Shown here one piece after another: positions 1 through 7,045 of a stretch of DNA of 10,623 nucleotides (within the stretch, counting starts at the first letter, position 1; every line of letters starts with the position of its first letter). The notes below the pieces were generated by a model. It did no database searches, had not been told where the DNA came from, and worked only from the letters and a program-made list of their open reading frames with translations. Position numbers and translations under genes: made by a program. The stretch is from NCBI GenBank assembly GCA_903930515.1, contig CAIYYW010000082.1, positions 1 through 10,623 of the forward strand, written 5' to 3'. The stretch comes from an uncultured delta proteobacterium. GTDB lineage: Bacteria; RBG-13-61-14; DRUE01.

Positions 1-250
1 CGTTTTCGGATGGATGGCGATGCTCTGGACCTGGGGGAACCTGGAAGGATCCGGCTGGGTCTGGCAGATGTTGTATCCATCCGAGGAGATATTCAGGATA
101 AAGCCCCTGCCGTTATTGCTCTGTTCCTTTGTTGCGGCTTGGCTTTCCGCGCTGGTGGAAAGCCTTCCCATCAAGCGGCTGAACGATAACCTCACCGCCC
201 CGCTCGCGTATGCGCTGGCGATTTCCGGCATGCTCGCCTGGCTCGGGTGA
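1..250 (+). CDS. C-terminal end of a diacylglycerol/polyprenol (dolichol) kinase or CTP-transferase-like membrane protein (5' truncated)
   Basis: The reading frame is open from base 2 and stops at TGA 248-250, so the gene starts outside the window; the first ATG seen (14) is probably internal. About 82 residues are visible. They contain hydrophobic stretches (CSFVAAWLSALVESLP and the final AYALAISGMLAWLG) and the sequence ALVESLPIKRLNDNLTAPLA. This resembles the C-terminal ALxEALPL..DDNLTVPL motif of bacterial dolichol-kinase/phosphatidate-cytidylyltransferase-like proteins, which are integral membrane enzymes using CTP on lipid substrates. Family assignment is from motif memory only and the substrate cannot be told. 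The 47-nt gap to the sulfatase-like gene on the same strand allows co-transcription. Confidence 0.6.
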   Translation, partial: VFGWMAMLWTWGNLEGSGWVWQMLYPSEEIFRIKPLPLLLCSFVAAWLSALVESLPIKRLNDNLTAPLAYALAISGMLAWLG

Positions 251-297
251 CTGATATCTTTTTCCCCGGCCGGAATTGTGTTAATCTAGCAGGAACG

Positions 298-2067
298 ATG
301 AAGAGGTATTCTTGGCTACTTTTCCTGATCCTGTTTGCCTGCGAAAAACCGGAACTGGATTTAAAAAGTCAGATGCTCAACTTCCCGGCCGCGGAGCCGG
401 TTGCGGAAATCATCCGGCTGAACCCGGATTTGATTTTTCTCCGGGTCAGGATCGGGTCTCAGGTCAGGATCGCGGCCCCCTTGGTCCCGGATCGGGATTT
501 GAAAATTGAGACGGCTTCCAAAAACCGGATCAAGTTTTATTACGGAGCGCTGCCGTCCTATTTCCAAAAGCATCCCGGCCCGATCCACCTCCAGGCGCTC
601 TCCCGGAGCCGGGGCTTGGAGCGGGTGATCTGGACTTCTGAACTGTCCGCGCAGAAAATTCCGATATGGCAAACCGGCGAGGCGGCTTTGCCGGAATTAA
701 CGGATGAGGTCATTTTTCGCTCGGACCTGAAAGACTACGGGCTGGCGCTCACGGCTCCGAGGCTATATCCCGCTCCGCCTGATCCCCGTCCTTCCATTAT
801 TTTCATTCTGATTGACGCGCTCCGGGCGGACCATCTGGGCGCTTACGGATATTCGCGCGAGACCAGCCCCAATCTGGACGAATTGGCGCGCTCGGGCTCG
901 ATTTTTATGAATACGATGAGCGCCTCGTCTTTTACCGTGACCAGTTTGTCCAGTATGTTCACCGGGCTTTGGCCCTGGGAACACCGCTCGCTATTCGCGT
1001 CCAACCTGATCCTGTCTGACGAGATCACGACTCTGGCGGAACGGATGCGGGAGGCCGGCTATCAAACCGCGGGCTTCAGCGCGACCTATTTCCGGCTTTC
1101 GGACTTCAATCTCGACCGGGGTTTTGAGCTTTTTAACGAAGATTGCGACGCGAGATTTTTTATCAACGACGCCGAGTGCGTGACCGAGAAGGCAACCAAC
1201 TGGCTGGACCGGGACGGGGAGGAACCGTTTTTCCTGTACCTGCATTATGTGTCCACCCATGCGCCCTACTATCCGCCGGCACAATACCAGAAGATTTTCA
1301 GCTCCGGCCTGAAAAGGCCCAAGGGCACGGTCGGGATGGGGGATATTCAGCCGTTCGGAGACAACCGGCAATGGTATCAGATTCCGCGGGCGCCCCGCCC
1401 GGATGAACTGGATTGGCTGGTCTCGCAATACGACGGCGAAATCCGGTACGCGGACACCGAGATCGGGAAATTGCTCGCCCGGGTTTCCGAGCTGGGTCTC
1501 CGGGACAAAACCTTGATCCTGGTGACCGGAGATCACGGCGAGGCCTTTTTCGAGCACCAAAAAATGGACCATACCGAGGAGAACCATTGGCAGGTGATGC
1601 ACATTCCCCTGATCCTTTCCGGTCCGGGGATTCCGGTTGGGAAGAAAATTGAGCCGTTGATCCGGAGCGTGGATTTCGCGCCGTTCCTGCTGGAGTACGG
1701 CAAAGCCGGGATGCTGAGCGGGATCAGCGGCAAGAGTTTGGAACCGCTTTTGACCGGAACCGAGTCGGAGCAACGGATCGGCTATTCAATCCGATACTAC
1801 AATCTTAAAAAATATCAGATCGCCGCGGTGCAATGGCCGTATAACTTTTTGATCTGGAGGCCGGCGGATAAAAAAATTGAGCTGTACAATTTAGAGGATG
1901 ATTCGGCGGCACAAAAGAATCTGGCGGATCAATCTTCCGATCTGGTCCGGAGATTTTTTTCGTTGCTCCCGGATCCGGTCCTGATCCAATCGGGTCCGGC
2001 CGTAAAACAGGGTCAGCTTTCCCCCGAAGTTCAAAAACGGCTGAAAGCGCTCCACTACACGAAGTAA
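298..2067 (+). CDS. Sulfatase-superfamily (alkaline phosphatase fold) predicted lipoprotein with Thr at the nucleophile position
   Basis: 589 residues from ATG 298. An in-frame GTG at 247 overlaps the previous stop, but it would put 17 residues before the signal sequence; AGGA at 291-294 lies just before ATG 298. Residues 1-15 (MKRYSWLLFLILFAC) look like a lipoprotein signal with Cys15, although Phe at -2 is atypical. The sulfatase domain begins near residue 165 (SIIFILIDALRADHLGAYGY, metal ligand Asp173). The nucleophile region SSFTVTSLSSMFTG places Thr213 where sulfatases have the Cys/Ser that becomes formylglycine, and the CxPxR maturation motif is absent. Other conserved sites are STHAP (His321), TGDHGE (Asp412, His413) and MHIPLIL (His435). 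The C-terminal SVDFAPFLLEYG, GKSLEPLL and ELYNLEDD segments are typical of the family. The N-terminal 150 residues are unassigned. Probable role: periplasmic hydrolysis or transfer of a sulfate or phosphate ester; substrate unknown. Confidence 0.85.
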   Translation: MKRYSWLLFLILFACEKPELDLKSQMLNFPAAEPVAEIIRLNPDLIFLRVRIGSQVRIAAPLVPDRDLKIETASKNRIKFYYGALPSYFQKHPGPIHLQALSRSRGLERVIWTSELSAQKIPIWQTGEAALPELTDEVIFRSDLKDYGLALTAPRLYPAPPDPRPSIIFILIDALRADHLGAYGYSRETSPNLDELARSGSIFMNTMSASSFTVTSLSSMFTGLWPWEHRSLFASNLILSDEITTLAERMREAGYQTAGFSATYFRLSDFNLDRGFELFNEDCDARFFINDAECVTEKATNWLDRDGEEPFFLYLHYVSTHAPYYPPAQYQKIFSSGLKRPKGTVGMGDIQPFGDNRQWYQIPRAPRPDELDWLVSQYDGEIRYADTEIGKLLARVSELGLRDKTLILVTGDHGEAFFEHQKMDHTEENHWQVMHIPLILSGPGIPVGKKIEPLIRSVDFAPFLLEYGKAGMLSGISGKSLEPLLTGTESEQRIGYSIRYYNLKKYQIAAVQWPYNFLIWRPADKKIELYNLEDDSAAQKNLADQSSDLVRRFFSLLPDPVLIQSGPAVKQGQLSPEVQKRLKALHYTK

Positions 2068-2072
2068 AAATT

Positions 2073-2090
2073 GCCCGCGTCGCTTCGGGC
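2073..2090. terminator. Bidirectional hairpin terminator between convergent genes
   Basis: A 5-bp GC stem (GCCCG at 2073-2077, CGGGC at 2086-2090) with an 8-nt loop sits between the convergent stop codons at 2065-2067 (+) and 2091-2093 (-). On + it is followed by TTAGTTTTT (2091-2099), and on - by AATTTTTA (2072-2065). Both strands therefore have a U-rich tail, as expected of a shared intrinsic terminator. The stem is short, so efficiency may be modest. Confidence 0.6.
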
Positions 2091-2522
2091 TTAGTTTTTC
2101 CCTTCGTCGAATTTATCTCCGCAATAGGGGCATTGGGAAAGCTTGGGCTCGACCCTCGCGCCGCAATTCCCGCACAGGATCATATCCCCGGCCTCCGGGT
2201 TGTCCTCAAAGTAAGCCTTGATCAATCCCTGCGCTTCCTGTAATTGATGCTCCGGGACCAGGATCCCGATCTCATTGCTCTCGCCCATCACCGGCAAGAT
2301 GGCCGATCCCATCTCGTTGCTGAGCACGGAAGCGATCCCCTCTTGCTCCAACAGCCCCTGGATCATTTCCGCGACCATCGGGGAATTGGTGACATGGGCG
2401 TTTTTTAAGTTTTCCGAAAAGTCTTTCCGCGGTTCCAGATGATCCACCAGCTTCACCATACATTCCGGGCAGGTCTCAATCCCTTGCCGATACTCGGCTT
2501 TGCAATTCGGACAAAATGCCAT
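2091..2522 (-). CDS. Zinc-ribbon / DUF2007 / zinc-ribbon protein (paralogue 2)
   Basis: 143 residues from ATG 2522. GTG 2528 is also in frame, but AGGAGG at 2530-2535 lies 7 nt before the ATG and almost touches the GTG, so the ATG is chosen. An N-terminal zinc ribbon has Cys4, Cys7, Cys18 and Cys21 (CPNC...CPEC). The middle (about residues 45-105, with SPMVAEMIQGLLEQEGIASVL and IGILVPEHQLQEAQGLI) resembles DUF2007, a small ferredoxin-like fold annotated as putative prokaryotic signal transducing protein. A second ribbon at the C terminus has Cys117, Cys120, Cys131 and Cys134. It has no signal peptide and is presumably cytoplasmic. The stop of the preceding gene (TGA 2535-2537) abuts this ribosome binding site, so the pair is probably translationally coupled. 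It is the last gene of the minus-strand run, directly before the terminator hairpin. Function unknown. Confidence 0.8.
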   Translation of the reverse strand: MAFCPNCKAEYRQGIETCPECMVKLVDHLEPRKDFSENLKNAHVTNSPMVAEMIQGLLEQEGIASVLSNEMGSAILPVMGESNEIGILVPEHQLQEAQGLIKAYFEDNPEAGDMILCGNCGARVEPKLSQCPYCGDKFDEGKN

Positions 2523-2528
2523 TGCCAC

Positions 2529-2535
2529 ACCTCCT
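2529..2535 (-). promoter_or_regulatory. Strong Shine-Dalgarno deciding the ATG 2522 start
   Basis: On the minus strand the sequence reads TGAGGAGGTGTGGCAATG: an AGGAGGT core, then a 6-7 nt spacer before ATG 2522. It touches the stop of the upstream paralogue, so translation can be coupled, and it rules against the GTG at 2528. Confidence 0.75.
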
Positions 2536-2873
2536 CAATTATCTATATACGCCGCAATGATTTGTTGAGATTCCTCAACTCTTGATTCCGGCACCCAAAT
2601 CTCAATACCTCCAAGCACAAATTCATTCCGCTGACCTCCAAAATACTGATTCCGCAACGAGCAAAGGATCCCGCTCTGTTCCAAAATATCTTTGACCATC
2701 CCGGCAACGGCCGGAGACTGGATTGTAGAGATCAGGACCAGGGGCTGGTCGAATTGTTCCCGCGATATTTCAATAGGATCGGATTCCTCTTTTTCGCTCA
2801 AGCTGATCCGGCAATCCGGACAGAGGGTAATCCCGGTTTGATATTCGCTTTTGCAATTGGGACAAACCTTCAT
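2535..2873 (-). CDS. Zinc-ribbon + DUF2007 protein (paralogue 1)
   Basis: 112 residues from ATG 2873; a TTG one codon earlier is less likely because AGGGA lies 4-5 nt before the ATG. An N-terminal CxxC...CxxC ribbon (CPNC and CPDC) is followed by a DUF2007-like domain (PLVLISTIQSPAVAGMVKDILEQSGI, then GGIEIWVPESRVEESQQIIAAY). It is clearly related to the next gene: the opening lines match nearly residue for residue (CPNCKSEYQTGITLCPDC against CPNCKAEYRQGIETCPEC). It lacks the second, C-terminal ribbon, so the pair differs by gain or loss of that module. It starts 9 nt after the sppA stop. DUF2007 proteins are often small regulators or adaptors of unknown mechanism; no specific role can be assigned. 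Confidence 0.8.
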   Translation of the reverse strand: MKVCPNCKSEYQTGITLCPDCRISLSEKEESDPIEISREQFDQPLVLISTIQSPAVAGMVKDILEQSGILCSLRNQYFGGQRNEFVLGGIEIWVPESRVEESQQIIAAYIDN

Positions 2874-2882
2874 CAAGTCCCT

Positions 2883-4574
2883 TTATTTGATCCGGACCAG
2901 GAAGGGCATCAGCAGTAGGATTTTTTCCCTGGCCATCCGGGAGAAATGGCCGAGCCAGCGCGATTCTCTTTCATCGGAAAAGGGCAGGGACGGAAGCCGG
3001 AAGCGGAATACCGGGAAGAGCCGGCGTTTGGGCCGGGGATAAACCTCGATCCAGGCCCGGTCCTCGGGCAACAGCCCCACCGCCTGCTTGGCCAGTTCTA
3101 GGGCCTTGCGCAAACCGCCGAAGCCGTCTACCAATCCGATTTCCATCGCCCGTTTTCCGGTCCAGACTCTTCCCTGCGCTTTCAAATGCATTTCTTGCTT
3201 GCTTATCTTGCGGCCCTCGGCCGCCTTCTCAAGGAACATCTGATAAAAATGCTCAATCTCTTTGCTCAGCTTGGCCCGGCGGCTCCCGGATAAATCGGTG
3301 TAGTCGGAAAAGATGTCGGCGTCGGCGCCGCGCTTAAGTTGTTCCTTTTTCAGGCCGAACTTCTGGTATAAGCCGCGCAGGTTGAATTTTCCGGCCAGCA
3401 CGCCGATGGACCCGGTGATGGTGCAGGGCTGGGCCATAATTTTTTGCCCGGGCATCGCGATATAATAGCCGCCGCTCGCGGCTGTGTCCGCCATCGAAAC
3501 GATCAAAGGCTTGGACTGGCTTAAAAGCTTGGCCTCTCTCCAGATCAGGTCGGAGCTGACCGCGTTCCCGCCCGGGCTGTCAATCCGGAGCACCGCGGCC
3601 TTGATCTTCGGGTTCTCTCGAATCCCGCGCAAGGTTTTGACCATCTGATCCGCGTTGACATTTTCCTCCGTACCCTGGTCGTCCTTTTCGCCCGGCTCGA
3701 TCATCCCGGTGGCGTAAACCAGGGCGAGTCGGGGCATTCTCCGGATCAGGTTGATCCCGAATCGTCTTCCCACCGCCAGGCGGCGATACTGTTCCGAGTT
3801 GATCTTATTGACCGGCTCGCCGATCATCCCCTCCAAGTATTCATCCAACTGGTCCGGGTACATCAGCCGGTCCACCAGCTTCCGCTCCAAAGCCTCCTCC
3901 GGGACATACGGCCCCTGGTCAACCAGTTCCCGCACCTGTTCCGGCGCGATGCCCCTGCCTGCGGAAATGGCCTGGACCAGTTCCTGGAAAATGTCGTCCA
4001 GGATCGCGTCCATCGCCTCGCGATGCTCGTCCGACATCGAGTCGCGCGTGAACGGCTCGGCCGCGGACTTGTATTTTCCAATGTGGATAAATTCCGGCTT
4101 GACCTCCAGCTTGTCCAGGATGCCTTTGAAATAAAGCACCTCGCTCAAAAGCCCGATCAGGTCCAGGCTCTGGCAGGGGGGCAGGATAATTTCATCGCAA
4201 GCCGTGGCGATAAAATATTCCAGGTTGCCGGATTCCTCCAGATAGGCGATGGCTTTTTTGCCCGAGGCGCGAAAGCGCTGGATCGCCTCTCTCAACTCCG
4301 AGGCCCGTGCCCAACCGAGGGAACTCACACTGATCCGCGCCAGGCAGGCCTTGATCCGGGGATCGCTCTCGGCCTGCTCCAGGCTGAAAATCAAATCCCC
4401 GAACGCGGCCGGGGTTTTGCCCATATATTTCTGGAACAGGTTGATCCCGGTCTTGCGCTCCACCAGTTCCCCCGAGATTTCCATCTCCAAAACATTGGGA
4501 CGGCGGGAGGCCAGATACATTTTCGCCCAGATCGAATATATCCAGGCCGGAAGACTTCCGAGCGTCTGGTTCAT
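2883..4574 (-). CDS. sppA: Signal peptide peptidase SppA, double-domain (67K) type S49 protease
   Basis: 563 residues, slightly shorter than E. coli SppA (618). It has the tandem S49 architecture: an N-terminal half with the general-base lysine motif GKYKSAAEPFTRDSMS (Lys169) and a C-terminal half with the nucleophile motif DTAASGGYYIAMPGQ (Ser367). Also present are VLRIDSPGG (328-336) and TGSIGVLAGKFN (387-398). In E. coli the Lys and Ser come from the two halves and pair across the tetramer to cut signal peptides left in the inner membrane. The start ATG overlaps the stop of the cyclophilin-like gene (ATGA, 4571-4574), so they are translationally coupled. Oddity: residues 1-30 (MNQTLGSLPAWIYSIWAKMY...) do not form the clear transmembrane anchor of E. 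coli SppA, though an amphipathic C-terminal end (AREKILLLMPFLVRIK) might associate with the membrane. Both catalytic residues are intact, so activity is expected. Confidence 0.92.
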   Translation of the reverse strand: MNQTLGSLPAWIYSIWAKMYLASRRPNVLEMEISGELVERKTGINLFQKYMGKTPAAFGDLIFSLEQAESDPRIKACLARISVSSLGWARASELREAIQRFRASGKKAIAYLEESGNLEYFIATACDEIILPPCQSLDLIGLLSEVLYFKGILDKLEVKPEFIHIGKYKSAAEPFTRDSMSDEHREAMDAILDDIFQELVQAISAGRGIAPEQVRELVDQGPYVPEEALERKLVDRLMYPDQLDEYLEGMIGEPVNKINSEQYRRLAVGRRFGINLIRRMPRLALVYATGMIEPGEKDDQGTEENVNADQMVKTLRGIRENPKIKAAVLRIDSPGGNAVSSDLIWREAKLLSQSKPLIVSMADTAASGGYYIAMPGQKIMAQPCTITGSIGVLAGKFNLRGLYQKFGLKKEQLKRGADADIFSDYTDLSGSRRAKLSKEIEHFYQMFLEKAAEGRKISKQEMHLKAQGRVWTGKRAMEIGLVDGFGGLRKALELAKQAVGLLPEDRAWIEVYPRPKRRLFPVFRFRLPSLPFSDERESRWLGHFSRMAREKILLLMPFLVRIK

Positions 4575-5203
4575 TGGCTTTGCTCAACCATCAATTCCAT
4601 ACTTAGAATCTTGATCTTGACTGTTGGCTGCCAGGGAGGGGTGGACGATCCGCCGCTGGAGGGGATGTCTCCGATCCGGTCCAGGGTTTCCATTCCTTTT
4701 TCCACATAACCGAACACCGGGTAGGCGTTGGTGTATTTGCCGTAATCAATCAGCATCACATAGAACTGACTCCCGATCTGCTTCGGCTGGTAGGGCGGAT
4801 GGGAATACCCGACCGCGCCCCGCTTATGCGGCAGGTCGTTGTATTCGGGCTTGAGCCAATAACCCGGACCGCCGTTCCCGGTTCCGGTGGGATCTCCCGC
4901 GATCACCATATACCTGGGGACCACCATATGAAAAGACAGGTCGTCATAAAATCCCTGTTGGACCAGCTTGACAAAATTCTTGACCAGGGTCGGAGCCTTT
5001 TCCGGGTAAAAGCCGATCACGAAATTGCCGTAATCGGTCTTGACTAAAACCCGGAGCCTCTTTAAATCAGAGGCCGTGATTTGATCCAGGGGCTTGCGCA
5101 AAAGGTCTTCGCCAGTCGGCTTTACCGGAGCGCTCTTCCGGTTGTCGCAAACCGACAGGGCTAAAAAAAACGCCGCGAGAATAAATATTTTCCTGCTTCT
5201 CAT
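4571..5203 (-). CDS. Exported cyclophilin-like peptidyl-prolyl isomerase with degenerate active site
   Basis: 210 residues from ATG 5203; a TTG at 5209 is an alternative, and neither has a strong ribosome binding site. The N terminus MRSRKIFILAAFFLALSVC is an export signal. Cys19 could be lipidated, but Val at -1 departs from the lipobox, so a cleaved or uncleaved signal is also possible. The cyclophilin domain spans about residues 50-205: LVKTDYGNFVIGFYPEKAPT, FHMVVPRYMVIAGDPTGTG, GSQFYVML and PVFGYVEKGMETLDRI. Aligned with human CypA, the catalytic Arg55 is Met93 (FHM instead of FHR), Gln63 is Ile101 and Phe113 is Tyr148, while the GDPTGTG.GGPGY loop and GSQF are kept. Isomerase activity may be reduced or lost, leaving a binding or chaperone role. 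It overlaps sppA by 4 nt and starts 18 nt after the FG-GAP gene. Confidence 0.85.
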   Translation of the reverse strand: MRSRKIFILAAFFLALSVCDNRKSAPVKPTGEDLLRKPLDQITASDLKRLRVLVKTDYGNFVIGFYPEKAPTLVKNFVKLVQQGFYDDLSFHMVVPRYMVIAGDPTGTGNGGPGYWLKPEYNDLPHKRGAVGYSHPPYQPKQIGSQFYVMLIDYGKYTNAYPVFGYVEKGMETLDRIGDIPSSGGSSTPPWQPTVKIKILSMELMVEQSQ

Positions 5204-5221
5204 TGGCAATAAAGCCTTAGT

Positions 5222-7045
5222 TTACCTTAATATATAAGCGTCGTTTGTGCCAGCCGCGCCAATCAGGAGAGTGGTTTTGCCGCCCAGGTAAAATCCGGGC
5301 GCGAACGCGAAACCGGTGATGGGGCTGTTCAGATGGAATGATTTGCCTTTGATCTTGTCGGGGTCATTCACGGGCAATAAATAAAAAACCCGGACCCCGC
5401 CGGCGCCATTGCTGGAGGCGAGATCAAAATGCCCGTCCCGGTTCAGGTCTCCCTTTCCCGCGAGTTCTTCTCCGATGATCTCCCCGGGTTTGCCGGTCAG
5501 GATCAAATCCGCGGCGGAGGCGACCCCGGTTGTGGGCGTGGTGATCAGGTTCAGCCCCAGGTTCCCGTTGACTCCCCCGAAAAATACATAAATCGTTCCG
5601 GTCCCGGTCCCGCCGGCGCCGACCGCGAAATCGCGGGACGAATCCACGATGGATCGCCTGAAGATGTCTCCAACCATCGCCACCGATCCCCCAAATTTTT
5701 CTCCGGGAACGGCCCCAGAAATTTTCAGATTGCTTTGACCGGCCGCGGTCAGGTCGAGGAGGACCGGGATACCGCGGTTGGAGATTCCCCCAAAATTTAT
5801 CGGGCCGACGGTGCCTCCGAAAAGGATATATGCGGCTCCCTGGCCGGCTGATTCTGATCCGGCTCCGATCAGCAGGTCCGGGATGGCGTCTCCGTTCAGG
5901 TCTGAGCCGCAGGCCAGGCTGGAGCCGAACCCCCAGGAGGGGTCTCCCTGGATCAGGACTGACGCGGCCGCGGCGATGCTTCCACTCGCGGGGATCTCGC
6001 CCAGGGGAATGGCGGTAGATCCTCCCAGAACCACATAGACTTTTCCGGCGTCCGGCGCGGACACCACAAAATCCGGGTATCCGTCCATATTGATATCGTT
6101 GCAGGCCGAGAGGGCGAACCCCAGGTGATCTCCCGGGGCTTCGCCGTCAATTTCCGACCAGGCATCCGCGCTGGTCAGGGAATGCTGCTGGCCGTAGTGG
6201 AACAGGAATATTTTGCCCGTGGCCGCGTCCGGGGCGGTGATGGCAAAGTCTTGCTTGTGGTTCTTGTCCGGGTCGCCCAGCTTGGCGGTCACGAACCCGA
6301 AGCTTTCCGCGGGATTGCCGAAGATATGGAGTTTGGGGAAGAGGGTCCTGGTTTTTCTATATTGCCGTTCAAACAGTTCTCCGCTCCAGAACAGTTCATC
6401 GTATTTCCTGCCCAGGTAAATCAGGACCTCTCCCTGGGTCAGGCTGGCCGCGCTGATCTCGGTCAGGCCTTGGCGGTTCAAGTCCCCCAGCTCCGAGACC
6501 CGGGCGCCCAGGCCGGGGATCTGACCTTTTATCGCGCTCAACTCAAATCCCAGGACCGGGATGGTCGCTTGCAGGTACGCGGGATCAGAGGCCTGTCCGG
6601 TTTCATCAATGGTCCATAAACAGAAATGGTAGGTTGCCCCGCGTTTGAATCCCTGGTCGAGCAGGGAAAGGATTTCCTTCTCGCCGGCCTTCTGGGGATG
6701 GGGCTCGTTGAAAACCGAATGTAAAAAATCGCTGCCGCGATCGCAAAGGTTCGGGCCCAACCCGTATTTTTCTATCTCCGTGTCGGTAATATAGCGAAGG
6801 TCATAAATCGCGGCCTTGCCGGAGCTTCCATTATCGCCGGGGGCGGTCCAGGCCAGGCTGAAGGTCTTGGCCGGAGGTCTTTGTTTTCCGAGCTGGAAAT
6901 GCCCGTCAAGGTATTCCAGCGCCTTGGGGTCGGTGAAAAAAGTCAGATCGTTGATGTCGCCGGGAGGGGTGCGGTCGCCGCTCTCGCAGCCGAGAATGGA
7001 AACCAGGAAAATAAGCAAGAACAAAATTTTTACGGTTTGTTTCAT
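5222..7045 (-). CDS. Fn3-like / FG-GAP beta-propeller lipoprotein
   Basis: 607 residues from ATG 7045, which follows AAGGG at a good distance and overlaps the HDAC-like stop (ATGA, 7042-7045). Residues 1-20 are a lipoprotein signal with lipobox ILGC (Cys20). Residues about 25-162 look like a fibronectin type III-type module (TPPGDINDL, SLAWTAPGDNG, YDLRYIT, TYHFCLWTIDETG). The rest carries about six or seven FG-GAP/integrin-alpha-like repeats with Asp-rich calcium-type loops: GDLNRQG, GDPDKNHKQD, NDINMDGYPD, SDLNGDAIPD, GDIFRRSIVD and GDLNRDGHFD. Together they predict a single propeller anchored to a membrane and facing the periplasm or outside. The fifth loop is irregular. Such proteins usually act in adhesion, binding or scaffolding; no catalytic motif is seen and the ligand is unknown. 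Confidence 0.85.
   Translation of the reverse strand: MKQTVKILFLLIFLVSILGCESGDRTPPGDINDLTFFTDPKALEYLDGHFQLGKQRPPAKTFSLAWTAPGDNGSSGKAAIYDLRYITDTEIEKYGLGPNLCDRGSDFLHSVFNEPHPQKAGEKEILSLLDQGFKRGATYHFCLWTIDETGQASDPAYLQATIPVLGFELSAIKGQIPGLGARVSELGDLNRQGLTEISAASLTQGEVLIYLGRKYDELFWSGELFERQYRKTRTLFPKLHIFGNPAESFGFVTAKLGDPDKNHKQDFAITAPDAATGKIFLFHYGQQHSLTSADAWSEIDGEAPGDHLGFALSACNDINMDGYPDFVVSAPDAGKVYVVLGGSTAIPLGEIPASGSIAAAASVLIQGDPSWGFGSSLACGSDLNGDAIPDLLIGAGSESAGQGAAYILFGGTVGPINFGGISNRGIPVLLDLTAAGQSNLKISGAVPGEKFGGSVAMVGDIFRRSIVDSSRDFAVGAGGTGTGTIYVFFGGVNGNLGLNLITTPTTGVASAADLILTGKPGEIIGEELAGKGDLNRDGHFDLASSNGAGGVRVFYLLPVNDPDKIKGKSFHLNSPITGFAFAPGFYLGGKTTLLIGAAGTNDAYILR

Noticed and set aside
247-297. GTG 247 as start of the sulfatase-like protein (GTGA overlap with the previous stop)
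   Set aside because: It would place 17 non-signal-like residues ahead of the lipoprotein signal; ATG 298 begins exactly at the Lys-Arg hydrophobic signal.
444-472. Direct repeat GGTCAGGATCG (444-454 and 462-472)
   Set aside because: In frame inside the sulfatase-like gene, encoding two Val-Arg-Ile triplets; a small coding repeat with no flanking duplication.
991-1773. Long open frame on the minus strand (about 260 codons) opposite the sulfatase-like gene
   Set aside because: It is antisense to a well-supported gene, gives no recognisable domain, is rich in Arg/Pro/Gly, and is explained by codon bias of the + strand gene.
4023-4709. Open + frame of about 228 codons opposite sppA and the cyclophilin-like gene
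   Set aside because: It spans the junction of two real minus-strand genes and has no family-like motif or ribosome binding site; a shadow of their codon use.
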